A stretch of 64,000 nucleotides of DNA from Pseudomonas sp. GM78 (GTDB lineage: Bacteria > Pseudomonadota > Gammaproteobacteria > Pseudomonadales > Pseudomonadaceae): contig NZ_AKJF01000212.1 in the NCBI RefSeq assembly GCF_000282475.1, forward strand, positions 36,015-100,014. The letters run 5' to 3'. This document shows positions 8,503 to 16,183 of this stretch, piece after piece. Position 1 is the stretch's first letter, and every line of letters begins with the position of its first letter. A program made the translations under genes and the position numbers. The notes under the pieces are model-generated. The model searched no databases. It was not told where the DNA came from and saw nothing but the letters and a program-made list of their open reading frames with translations.

Positions 8503-10152
8503 ATGAACCTGCATCAGTTCGCCGAAACCCACGAAGTCACCAACCAGCCACCCTCGCTGGACGGCGCCAACCTATATCGCATCGACTTGCCGCTGCAGGA
8601 GTGGGCGCGGCGTTTCGGGGGCGGTTGGGCCGAATCGCGAATCGATGCATACGGCGCTCTCGCCGGCGGACCGCTGATGGCGGCGGGGTTCCTGGCCAAT
8701 CAGAACAAGCCGGTGTTCAGCAGTCATGACCGCTATGGGCATCGCATCGATCTGGTGGAATTTCACCCGGCCTATCATGAGCTGATGCGCACGGCGATCG
8801 AGCATGGCCTGACCTCGTTGCCCTGGGCGCACCCGCAGTCCGGCGCGCATGTCGCCCGCGCCGCCATGACCTACCTGCATAGCCAGGCCGAAGCCGGCAG
8901 CGGTTGCCCGTTGACCATGACCTTCGCCAGCGTCCCGGCAATGCGCCTGCAACCGGACCTGGCGGACCAATGGCTGCCGAAGATCCTGGCCACCGAGTAT
9001 GACCCGCGCAACGTCGGCATGGCCCACAAGGCCGGCGTCACGATCGGCATGGCCATGACCGAGAAGCAGGGCGGTACCGATGTCCGTGCCAACACCACCA
9101 AGGCTTATCCGGTGGGCGCCAGCGGTCCTGGCCAGACGTACGAACTGGTGGGGCACAAGTGGTTCTGTTCGGCGCCCATGTGCGATGCCTTCCTGACCCT
9201 GGCGCAGACCGACAAGGGGCTGACCTGTTTCCTACTGCCGCGCCATCGCCCGGACGACACGCGCAATCAGTTCTACATCCAGCGCCTGAAAAACAAACTT
9301 GGCAACTGTTCCAACGCTTCCAGCGAAGTGGAGTTTCGCGGTGCCCTGGCGTGGATGGTCGGTGAGGAGGGGCGCGGTGTGCCGACGATCATCGAGATGG
9401 TCGCCATGACCCGTTTCGATTGCATGGTCGGTTCCAGTTCGTTGATGCGCCAGGCACTGACCCAGGCCAGCCATCACTGCGCCCACCGCCAGGTCGGCGG
9501 CAAGTTGCTCAGCGAACAGCCCCTGATGCAGAACGTGCTGGCGGACCTGGCGCTGGAGAGCGAAGCCGCCCTGGCCTTGAGCCTGCGCATGGGCCGGGCG
9601 CTCGATCATCTGGACGACTCACAGGAAGCCAAATTCGCCCGTCTGGTGACGGCGGTGGGCAAGTACTGGATCTGCAAACGCGCGCCGGCCATGATCAACG
9701 AAGCCGCCGAATGCATGGGCGGAGCGGGGTACGTGGAAGACAGCATCCTGCCGCGCCTGTACCGCGAGGCACCGGTGAACTCGACCTGGGAGGGCTCCGG
9801 CAACGTGCAATGCCTCGATGTGCTGCGCGCCCTGTCCAAGGAGCCGGGTGTGCTCGATGCGTTGTTCAACGAGTTAGGCGATGGTCATGGCGACAAACGC
9901 CTGACCGCGCACATCAACCAATTGCAGGCGGCCTTCAAGGATACCGACGACATTCAATACCGTGCCCGGCAGTTGACCGAAGGCATTGCCCTCGGGTTAC
10001 AGGCGAAGCTATTGCTGGAGGCGGGGAATTCGGCGGTGAGTGACGGGTTTATCGCCAGTCGGCTTAGTGGTGGTGGTCGGGTGTACGGTGCGTTGCCGGG
10101 AGGGGTGGATGTGGAAGCTATTGTCACCAGGTCCACCCCGCAAGGATTCTGA
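8503..10152 (+). CDS. AidB-like acyl-CoA dehydrogenase
   Basis: 549-residue FAD flavoprotein of the acyl-CoA dehydrogenase superfamily, AidB branch. Landmarks closely match E. coli AidB: MTEKQGGTDVRANTT, VGHKWFCSAPMCDAFLTLAQ, KDKLGN-like KNKLGNCSNASSEVEF, MTRFDCMVGS and LYREAPVNSTWEGSGNVQCLDVLR. AidB is induced during alkylation stress in E. coli and binds DNA, but its substrate is unsettled, so the alkylation role here is only inherited by similarity. Start at the ATG at 8503 with AAGGAG 8 bases upstream. It stands alone, with no ada or alkB nearby. Confidence 0.88.
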   Translation: MNLHQFAETHEVTNQPPSLDGANLYRIDLPLQEWARRFGGGWAESRIDAYGALAGGPLMAAGFLANQNKPVFSSHDRYGHRIDLVEFHPAYHELMRTAIEHGLTSLPWAHPQSGAHVARAAMTYLHSQAEAGSGCPLTMTFASVPAMRLQPDLADQWLPKILATEYDPRNVGMAHKAGVTIGMAMTEKQGGTDVRANTTKAYPVGASGPGQTYELVGHKWFCSAPMCDAFLTLAQTDKGLTCFLLPRHRPDDTRNQFYIQRLKNKLGNCSNASSEVEFRGALAWMVGEEGRGVPTIIEMVAMTRFDCMVGSSSLMRQALTQASHHCAHRQVGGKLLSEQPLMQNVLADLALESEAALALSLRMGRALDHLDDSQEAKFARLVTAVGKYWICKRAPAMINEAAECMGGAGYVEDSILPRLYREAPVNSTWEGSGNVQCLDVLRALSKEPGVLDALFNELGDGHGDKRLTAHINQLQAAFKDTDDIQYRARQLTEGIALGLQAKLLLEAGNSAVSDGFIASRLSGGGRVYGALPGGVDVEAIVTRSTPQGF

Positions 10153-10164
10153 ACACTGAAAAAA

Positions 10165-10259
10165 CCTGTGGGAGCCAGCCTGCTGGCGATAGCGCAATAA
10201 CATTCACCCTGTCTGTTGGCTGATACACCGTTATCGCCAGCAGGCTGGCTCCCACAGGG
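10165..10259. repeat. REP pair
   Basis: Inverted doublet with CCAGC-CT-GCTGG hairpin cores, between the AidB-like gene and amn; probably also acts as the transcript end of the former. Confidence 0.85.
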
Positions 10260-10322
10260 TTCCCGTGAAGCGACGATACAGGCAAGATGAAGGCCTGCAA
10301 GTCAGAACACAGGATGCTGATC

Positions 10323-11786
10323 GTGACCGAAGCTTTTATTGTGGTTCAAACCGCCGAGCAAGCTGTAGACCGGCTTGCGCTCTTGCACAATCGTGCAACC
10401 ACCGCGCTGAGCCAGGCGCTCAAGCGTTATCTCAAGGATCGTGTCGAGCCGGACGCCGAGCAACGGGCGATGTTTCGTTATCCCGAACTGCGTCTGACCT
10501 ACCACTGCCAGGGCGAAGTCCCGCAGACCACGCGTGCCTACGCCAAGGTCCAGTTGCCGGGCACCTACAGCGTCACCGTCACCCATCCCGCTGCTTTCCG
10601 TAAATACCTGCTGGAACAGCTCGTGCCGTTGATGCACGACTTCACCGTGACCGTAGAGGTCGGTGTCAGCCAGCAGAACATTCCTTATCCGTACGTGGTC
10701 GAGCAAGGCGATGAGTTGGCCGGTTCCGGTGTCACCGCCGCCGTGCTGGCGCGGGTGTTCCCGAGTACCGATCTGTCGGCGGCGACCGATGGCATTGCCG
10801 ACGGCTTGTACGATTGGGAAAACACCGATCCGCTGCCCTTGGCGCTGTTCGATGCCGCCCGGGTGGATTTTTCCCTGCGCCGACTGGTGCATTACACCGG
10901 CAGCGACTGGCGGCATGTGCAGCCATGGATCCTGCTGACCAACTATCACCGTTACGTCGACCAGTTCATCGTCCATGGCCTGGAGCAATTGCGCAAAGAC
11001 CCGCGCTTCGTGCGCATGGTACTGCCGGGCAATGTGATCATCGAAAAGAGCATGGATCACGGCGAAGCTTCGGCGATTGCCGCGGGTGTGGTCTGGCATC
11101 GCTACCAGATGCCGGCTTACCACCTGATCGCCACGGATGGTCATGGCGTGACCCTGGTCAATATCGGCGTCGGGCCGTCCAACGCCAAGAACATCACTGA
11201 CCACCTGGCGGTGCTGCGTCCGCACTGCTGGCTGATGATCGGCCACTGCGGCGGGTTGCGCCAGTCGCAGACCATTGGCGACTACGTGCTGGCCCACGCC
11301 TACATGCGCCGTGACGGGATTCTCGACCGGGTGGTGCCGCCGAATATTCCGATTCCGGCCCTGGCCGAAGTGCAGTTGGCGCTTCAGCAGGCGGCGGCCA
11401 ACATTACCGGCGAGAAGGGCGACGAGCTGAAAAAGCGCCTGCGCACCGGCACCGTACTGACTTACGACGACCGTAACTGGGAGCTGCGCTGGGCCCAGGA
11501 GCGCCCGCTGATCAACCTGTCCCGCGCCGTGGCGGTGGACATGGAAAGCGGCACGATCGCGGCCCAGGGTTACCGCTTGCGGGTGCCTTACGGCACGCTG
11601 CTCTGCGTGTCGGACAAGCCCCTGCACAGCGAGATCAAGTTGCCAGGTTCGGCCAACGCCTTCTATGAGCGCGCGGTCAGCCAGCACTTGAAAATCGGTA
11701 TCGAAGCCGTGGATCTGTTGCGCACCGAACTCAACTCGTTGCACTCGCGCAAACTGCGCAGCTTCGACGAGCCGCCGTTCCGCTGA
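10323..11786 (+). CDS. amn: AMP nucleosidase
   Basis: Hydrolyses AMP to adenine and ribose 5-phosphate in purine salvage. N-terminal AMP-nucleosidase-specific domain, then a nucleoside-phosphorylase-like core (IGVGPSNAKNITDHLAVLRPHCWLMIGHCGGLR; VDMESGTIAAQGYR is the base/ribose-binding MES motif). A GTG start at 10323 (VTEAFIVVQTAEQAVDRL) gives 487 residues, close to the 484 of E. coli Amn. ATGs at 10314 and 10287 in the same frame would add 3 or 12 residues. Not clearly in an operon. Confidence 0.95.
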   Translation: MTEAFIVVQTAEQAVDRLALLHNRATTALSQALKRYLKDRVEPDAEQRAMFRYPELRLTYHCQGEVPQTTRAYAKVQLPGTYSVTVTHPAAFRKYLLEQLVPLMHDFTVTVEVGVSQQNIPYPYVVEQGDELAGSGVTAAVLARVFPSTDLSAATDGIADGLYDWENTDPLPLALFDAARVDFSLRRLVHYTGSDWRHVQPWILLTNYHRYVDQFIVHGLEQLRKDPRFVRMVLPGNVIIEKSMDHGEASAIAAGVVWHRYQMPAYHLIATDGHGVTLVNIGVGPSNAKNITDHLAVLRPHCWLMIGHCGGLRQSQTIGDYVLAHAYMRRDGILDRVVPPNIPIPALAEVQLALQQAAANITGEKGDELKKRLRTGTVLTYDDRNWELRWAQERPLINLSRAVAVDMESGTIAAQGYRLRVPYGTLLCVSDKPLHSEIKLPGSANAFYERAVSQHLKIGIEAVDLLRTELNSLHSRKLRSFDEPPFR

Positions 11787-11855
11787 TTTGGCGATGGTCA
11801 TTTGACGGTCGGGCTACTAGCATTAGCAGCCCTGACCGTTAGATGTTCCTTCACC

Positions 11856-12491
11856 ATGTCCCGTCCACAACGTCCTGTTTCCCGTCGCCCTGGCGCAAAG
11901 CCATTCCCCGTAGCCCCGCGCCGTGTCGCCAAGGCGCCACCCGCTGCGCCCAAGCTGATCCTGTTCAACAAACCCTTTGATGTGCTGACGCAATTCAGCG
12001 ACGCAGAAGGGCGCACGACCCTCAAGGACTACATCGATGTGCCGGGAATCTACCCCGCAGGACGGCTGGACCGCGACAGCGAAGGTCTGCTGCTGCTGAC
12101 CAACGACGGCCAGCTCCAGGCGCGTATCGCCGACCCGAAACACAAGCTGGCCAAGACCTACTGGGTGCAGGTCGAAGGCGAGCCGAGCGCCGAGCAATTG
12201 CAGCGCTTGCGTGACGGTGTGGAATTGAACGATGGCATGACCCTGCCTGCCGAGGCGCGGCAACTGGAGGAGCCTGAGTTATGGCCGCGCAATCCGCCGG
12301 TACGTTTTCGCAAGAGCGTGCCGACCAGTTGGCTGGAACTGGTGATTCGCGAAGGCCGCAACCGGCAGGTGCGGCGCATGACGGCGGCGGTCGGGCTGCC
12401 GACGTTGCGGTTGGTGCGGGTCAGGATCGGTGACTGGTCGATCGAGGGGCTCGAGCAGGGCCAGTGGAAGGAAGTGCCGGCGCGTTTATAA
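11856..12491 (+). CDS. rluE: 23S rRNA pseudouridine synthase (RluE-like, RsuA family)
   Basis: 211 residues. Isomerises a uridine of 23S rRNA (U2457 in E. coli RluE). The catalytic motif [17 protein letters not shown] contains the essential aspartate, and the C-terminal [10 protein letters not shown] motif is typical of the RsuA/RluB/E/F group. A basic, proline-rich N-terminal tail ([14 protein letters not shown]) replaces an S4 domain, as is common in RluE. Start ATG at 11856; the longer frame from 11802 adds a hydrophobic stretch not found in the family. Converges on the DUF2788 gene with a 6-base overlap of ends. Confidence 0.9.
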   Translation: MSRPQRPVSRRPGAKPFPVAPRRVAKAPPAAPKLILFNKPFDVLTQFSDAEGRTTLKDYIDVPGIYPAGRLDRDSEGLLLLTNDGQLQARIADPKHKLAKTYWVQVEGEPSAEQLQRLRDGVELNDGMTLPAEARQLEEPELWPRNPPVRFRKSVPTSWLELVIREGRNRQVRRMTAAVGLPTLRLVRVRIGDWSIEGLEQGQWKEVPARL

Positions 12492-12695
12492 GGTGCCGGA
12501 TTCGATCAAGCCGATGACCACGCTTTTGATCACAAATGCAGCAACGCCAAGGCCCAGCACGAAAAACAGAATGAACGAGCCGAAGCGTCCGGCCTTGGAT
12601 TTCTTCGCCAGATCCCAGACGATGAAACCCATGAAAATGATCAGGATGCTGACCAGGCCGGTCATCATCCACTCTTCGAAAACTGCTGGATCCAT
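12486..12695 (-). CDS. DUF2788 small membrane protein
   Basis: 69 residues ([29 protein letters not shown]...) with two hydrophobic helices at about 9-26 and 40-62 separated by a basic loop (AKKSKAGR). Recognised as the DUF2788 family, a small conserved inner-membrane protein of unknown function. Start at the ATG at 12695; the 17 residues ahead of it in the longer frame are not family-like. Converges with rluE. Confidence 0.85.
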   Translation of the reverse strand: MDPAVFEEWMMTGLVSILIIFMGFIVWDLAKKSKAGRFGSFILFFVLGLGVAAFVIKSVVIGLIESGTL

Positions 12696-12810
12696 TGAAC
12701 ATCTCCGCGCGGGCGAGGCTAAAAGGGCGCGGCGAGTATACGCCAATGGTTATTGGCTGCGAGTTGACCTGCGGCAGTGTGTCGCAGCTATTCGTCGCCT
12801 GTGCGGGCCC

Positions 12811-12906
12811 CATCGCTGGCAAGCCAGCTCCCACAGGGTTTCGTGTCGGGCACAATATGGCGATCGACATAAAACCTTGTGGGAGCTGGCTTGCCAGCGA
12901 TGGCGG
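12811..12906. repeat. REP pair
   Basis: Inverted doublet with CTGGC-TT-GCCAG cores. It ends two bases before the stop codon side of the downstream Lrp gene. Confidence 0.85.
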
Positions 12907-12908
12907 TT

Positions 12909-13388
12909 TCAGCTACGCAGATGAGTCAAAGGCAGCTCAGTGCTGTTCAAAACCTGATTGAGCACAAAACTCGACCGCACACTGGTCACCCCTTCAATCC
13001 GCGTCAAATGCCCCAGCAGCAATTTCTGGTAGTGATCCATGTCCGGCACCACGACCTTGAGTTGATAATCGGCATCCATTCCGGTCACCAGGCTGCATTC
13101 CAGTACCTGCGGCAAGGTACGAATGGCCGCCTCGAAGTTCTCGAAGCGCTCCGGCGTGTGTCGGTCCATGCCGATCAGCACATAGGCGGTCAAGCTCAGG
13201 CCGAGCATCTTGCGGTCGAGCAGGGCGACCTGGCGGGTAATGTAGCCGTCGTCTTCCAGTTGCTTGACCCGCCGTGAGCAGGGGGAAGGTGACAGGCCGA
13301 TGCGTTCGGCCAGCTCCTGATTGGAGATGCGCGCGTCGCGCTGCAATTCAGCCAAAATGCTCAGGTCATATCGGTCAAGTTTGCTCAT
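12909..13388 (-). CDS. Lrp/AsnC family transcriptional regulator
   Basis: 159 residues. An N-terminal winged HTH (LDRYDLSILAELQRDARISNQELAERIGLSPSPCSRRVKQLEDDGYI) is followed by an ATP-binding-like RAM/AsnC ligand domain (SLVTGMDADYQLKVVVPDMDHY). Such regulators usually sense an amino acid and control its catabolism or export, often a divergent gene. Here the divergent space holds no gene for over 400 bases but does hold a candidate small RNA. Start at ATG 13388 (MSKLDRYD); an upstream in-frame start adds only six residues. Confidence 0.9.
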   Translation of the reverse strand: MSKLDRYDLSILAELQRDARISNQELAERIGLSPSPCSRRVKQLEDDGYITRQVALLDRKMLGLSLTAYVLIGMDRHTPERFENFEAAIRTLPQVLECSLVTGMDADYQLKVVVPDMDHYQKLLLGHLTRIEGVTSVRSSFVLNQVLNSTELPLTHLRS

Positions 13389-13509
13389 CAAACGGTCCCT
13401 TGTCATAACTATTGCGACAGATTATCTATCCAGGGTTAAAAATTGCGCAAGTGATGTTTATTTGAGCAATCTTCGCAATCCTCTGCCGGCGCTCCGGGCC
13501 TATTCTTAT

Positions 13510-13703
13510 CACCAGAATCACTGCTCGGACAAACAGTCCAATGCGGCTCGCCGAATCAGGCCCGCCGCGGTCGCCACCCCCACAGGGGATGTGCTGGCCC
13601 CCGAGCTGCACACTGTCCAGAAGACGGCGTGAGGTGAGCCGACGTCAAAAGCGTCGAGCACGGACGAAGTTCTCAAGGGGAGGCCGACGGGTCTCCCCTT
13701 TTT
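13510..13703 (+). ncRNA. Candidate small RNA or attenuated leader, unrecognised
   Basis: A plus-strand transcript of about 190 bases is suggested by a possible -10 (TATTCT, 13501-13506) and the intrinsic terminator at 13675-13703. A hairpin CGACG / CGTCG surrounds TCAAAA near 13640-13655. It does not match any small RNA family I can name. The 5' end is a guess. The alternative is a premature-termination leader for the gene at 13824. Confidence 0.35.
13675..13703 (+). terminator. Rho-independent terminator
   Basis: 8-bp perfect stem AAGGGGAG / CTCCCCTT with a 10-base loop and a T5 tract, oriented for plus-strand transcripts. No annotated plus-strand gene ends here. Confidence 0.8.
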
Positions 13704-13823
13704 CTTGCCCGCCATTTAGCACCCGCCCTCAATAAATAAGTTTCGCGACTGATAACCTGTTGCAGAACCGGCCTATGCATTTCCAGTCTTACCTACAGGC
13801 CCTGACCCGCATAGAGGAAAAGC

Positions 13824-14735
13824 ATGAGATCGCGCATCTGGCGTTTGGCCGGTGTTGGTGTGTTGTGTGTCAGTGTCACCGCGCAATCGCTGGCCGACCA
13901 GCCGCAGAATGGCCAGCAACCTAATCAGCACAACGGTCAGAATCAAAACCAGAGCAACGGCCAATGGCAGAGCCGCCCAGCGCCGGATTACAACAGCCGT
14001 GTGCGCTCGCCGCCACCACCACCGCAACTGCCGGCCAATGACTTGCCCATCCAGCCTCGACCCGACACCGTGCAACAGACTCAGCCGCCGCGGCGTGGAT
14101 ACTATCAGGACGAGCCGCGGCGCAACGATCCCGATTCGCGCTGGAACGGCTATATCGGTGCGCCGACCAACGACAACAACCATTGGCAGGGTCGTCCCAG
14201 TGGTCACGGCAATGGCTGGGGCCCCGGCCCGCAGTATCGTCCGGGGCACGTGATCGAGCGCTTCCCGGACCGCGACTACCGTGTGCCCTATGGTGGCCGG
14301 GATTACTACTACTCCGGTGGCTACTGGTATCGCCCGCAAGGCCAGCGTTACGTGGTGGTGCAGCCGCCGCGCGGGATTCGCGTGCAGTACCTGCCCGATT
14401 TTGCCCGTGAAGTCTGGATCGGGGGTTCGTTGCTGTTCCTCGCGGCCGGTTCCTACTACGCCTATCAGGAAAGCACCCAGGATTACGTGGTGGTCGAGCC
14501 GCCTGGCCAACCGTTGGCAACCGGCAATGGCTACGACGTGGAGGCTTATCCGGCCAACGGCCAGTCACCGGAACAGGTCAACCAGGACGGCTACGATTGC
14601 TATCGTTGGGCGGTCGAGCAGAGTGGTTTTGACCCGCGGGTCGATACCTATCAACCGGACCCGGCGGTGGTACAGACCTACCGTCAGGCCCAGGGCGGTT
14701 GCCTGGGCAGTCGCGGTTATCGGGTGACGTTCTGA
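13824..14735 (+). CDS. DUF6515-like exported protein
   Basis: 303 residues. Signal peptide (about 1-24, cleavage after SLA), then a long low-complexity Gln/Asn/Pro-rich segment (25-110), a Tyr/Gly/Arg-rich segment, a hydrophobic stretch (about 200-215, IGGSLLFLAAGSYYAY) and a C-terminal domain with YPANGQSPEQVNQDGYDCYRW. That C-terminal motif is shared with envelope proteins of the DUF6515 and glycine-zipper kind. Function unknown; probably periplasmic or outer-membrane associated. Its end overlaps the convergent cation transporter gene by 19 bases. Confidence 0.75.
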   Translation: MRSRIWRLAGVGVLCVSVTAQSLADQPQNGQQPNQHNGQNQNQSNGQWQSRPAPDYNSRVRSPPPPPQLPANDLPIQPRPDTVQQTQPPRRGYYQDEPRRNDPDSRWNGYIGAPTNDNNHWQGRPSGHGNGWGPGPQYRPGHVIERFPDRDYRVPYGGRDYYYSGGYWYRPQGQRYVVVQPPRGIRVQYLPDFAREVWIGGSLLFLAAGSYYAYQESTQDYVVVEPPGQPLATGNGYDVEAYPANGQSPEQVNQDGYDCYRWAVEQSGFDPRVDTYQPDPAVVQTYRQAQGGCLGSRGYRVTF

Positions 14736-15625
14736 GCCCTGGCGGCTTTGACGACTTCCTGCGGATCGGCGTGCACCAGCACTTCGGCCCGCGGGTAGGC
14801 GGCGTGAATCGCGTCGGCGGCCTGGTCGCTGATGCCGTGGGCGACTGACAGGGTCAATTCCCCCGGCAATTCCAGGTGCAGCTGCACAAACCACTGGTTG
14901 CCGGAAATCCGCGTGCGCAAATCATGGGCGCCCAATACCCCCGGCACACTGCAGGCCAGTTCCAACATGTGCTGGCTGACATCCGCCGGCAGTTCCTCAT
15001 CCATCAAGACCGCAAAGCTTTCCCGGGCGATGGTGACCGCGCTCCAGAAAATGTAGGCGGCAATGCCCAGGCCGAACCAGGGGTCGACCTGGTGCCAGCC
15101 AAACCCGGCGAGCACCAGCGCCACCAGGATGCTGCCATTGAGCAGCAGGTCCGAACGGTAATGCAGGGAGTCGGCGCGCACCGCGTTGGAGCCGGTGGCC
15201 TTGACCACTCGATGCTGCACCATCAGCAGCGCCAGGGTCAGGACCAGCGAGAACACGATCACCCCGATGCTGATCCAGGGTGCGCCCACTGGTTCCGGAT
15301 GCTTGAGCCGGTCCAGTGCCTGCAGCGCGATCAACACCGCACTGCCGCCGATGAACAGCGCCTGCGCCATGCCGGCGAGTGACTCGGCCTTGCCATGCCC
15401 GTAGCGATGATCGTCGTCGGCCGGGCGCAAGGCGTAGTGCACCGCCAGCAGGTTGAGCAGCGAGGTCACGCCGTCAAGGGCCGAGTCGGTCAACCCGGCG
15501 AGCATGCTCACCGAACCGCTCAGCCACCAGGCGATGGCTTTGGCGACGATCAGCGTGCAAGCCACCGCCACCGAGGCACGGGTCGCCAATCGCAGCAGGC
15601 GGGCGTGTTCGGAGCTGGAAATCAT
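14717..15625 (-). CDS. Cation diffusion facilitator (FieF-like metal efflux)
   Basis: 302 residues, six membrane helices and a cytoplasmic C-terminal metal-binding domain. The transport-site motifs are TDSALD in helix 2 and ADSLHYRSD in helix 5, the D/D-H/D pattern of Zn/Fe/Cd exporters such as FieF. Exchanges divalent metal for protons across the inner membrane. Length fits FieF. It is followed 29 bases upstream by a lipoprotein gene in the same direction, so the two may be cotranscribed. Confidence 0.92.
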   Translation of the reverse strand: MISSSEHARLLRLATRASVAVACTLIVAKAIAWWLSGSVSMLAGLTDSALDGVTSLLNLLAVHYALRPADDDHRYGHGKAESLAGMAQALFIGGSAVLIALQALDRLKHPEPVGAPWISIGVIVFSLVLTLALLMVQHRVVKATGSNAVRADSLHYRSDLLLNGSILVALVLAGFGWHQVDPWFGLGIAAYIFWSAVTIARESFAVLMDEELPADVSQHMLELACSVPGVLGAHDLRTRISGNQWFVQLHLELPGELTLSVAHGISDQAADAIHAAYPRAEVLVHADPQEVVKAARAQNVTR

Positions 15626-15654
15626 GAGTGCGGATGTTCCTCGTCGTGCCCCGA

Positions 15655-16074
15655 TTACGCGGCCGGTTGCAGGCCGAACATGGCCAGTTGCTGGGCGCTG
15701 CCCTTGTGCTGGATCAGGCGTGGATCGTCGAGTGGCAAGCTGCGGCCGGTTTCACGCTCCAGGATAGTCTGCAACTTGAGGTTATCGACCTTGCCGTCGG
15801 CACCGATCGCTTCCTTGAGTTTTTCCGGCGCCACCTGTGCGGTTTCACCCGGTGCGAAGTAAATCGCGCCGGTGGCGAAGTCCACGGCAAACGCGATCAG
15901 GCCGGGGATGACGTAGAACAGCAGGCCCACGGCATCGAGCACGGCAATGGCCGGGTCGATCTTGCCGTCGATCTGGCCACGGCGATCAGGGTAGAAGATC
16001 GAACCGCACGCGGTGAGCTGGGTCAGCAGGGTCGCGACCAAAACACCGCCGATCAGGCGAAAGGGAACACGCAT
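15655..16074 (-). CDS. Small lipoprotein of unknown function (YidQ/YceK-like)
   Basis: 139 residues. Signal peptide with lipobox LTAC at about residue 23, then a short conserved domain containing a hydrophobic segment (VLDAVGLLFYVIPGLIAFAVDFATG), like the YceK/YidQ lipoproteins. Homologues in Pseudomonas are often mislabelled polyribonucleotide nucleotidyltransferase; nothing in the sequence supports that. Likely anchored to the outer membrane. Confidence 0.7.
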   Translation of the reverse strand: MRVPFRLIGGVLVATLLTQLTACGSIFYPDRRGQIDGKIDPAIAVLDAVGLLFYVIPGLIAFAVDFATGAIYFAPGETAQVAPEKLKEAIGADGKVDNLKLQTILERETGRSLPLDDPRLIQHKGSAQQLAMFGLQPAA

Positions 16075-16183
16075 ATGAAATCTCCTGGGTTATTTCCAAA
16101 CGAAGCGTAGTCGGTATGAATTAAGACCCTGACGAACGCCCCGCAGTTCGCCGTTATACTCGCCGCTCTGTTTGGGAGCCAGC

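Larger units (their letters stand above)
13389..13823. other. 435-base gap: Lrp promoter region, candidate structured RNA, leader of the DUF6515 gene
   Basis: Next to the Lrp start are TTGCGCAA (13443-13450) and TTCGCAA (13472-13478) half-site-like repeats suited to an Lrp-type operator. The middle is GC-rich and structured and ends in a strong terminator at 13675-13703. The last 120 bases lead into the DUF6515 gene. Short open frames here have no recognisable composition or start signals. Confidence 0.5.

Noticed and set aside
13542-13735. Short frames in the gap after the Lrp gene
   Set aside because: Translations are Pro/Arg/Ser-rich and interrupted by the terminator hairpin; an RNA is more likely.
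15655-16074. Polyribonucleotide nucleotidyltransferase label common for this lipoprotein
   Set aside because: 139 residues with lipobox and no RNase PH or S1/KH domain.
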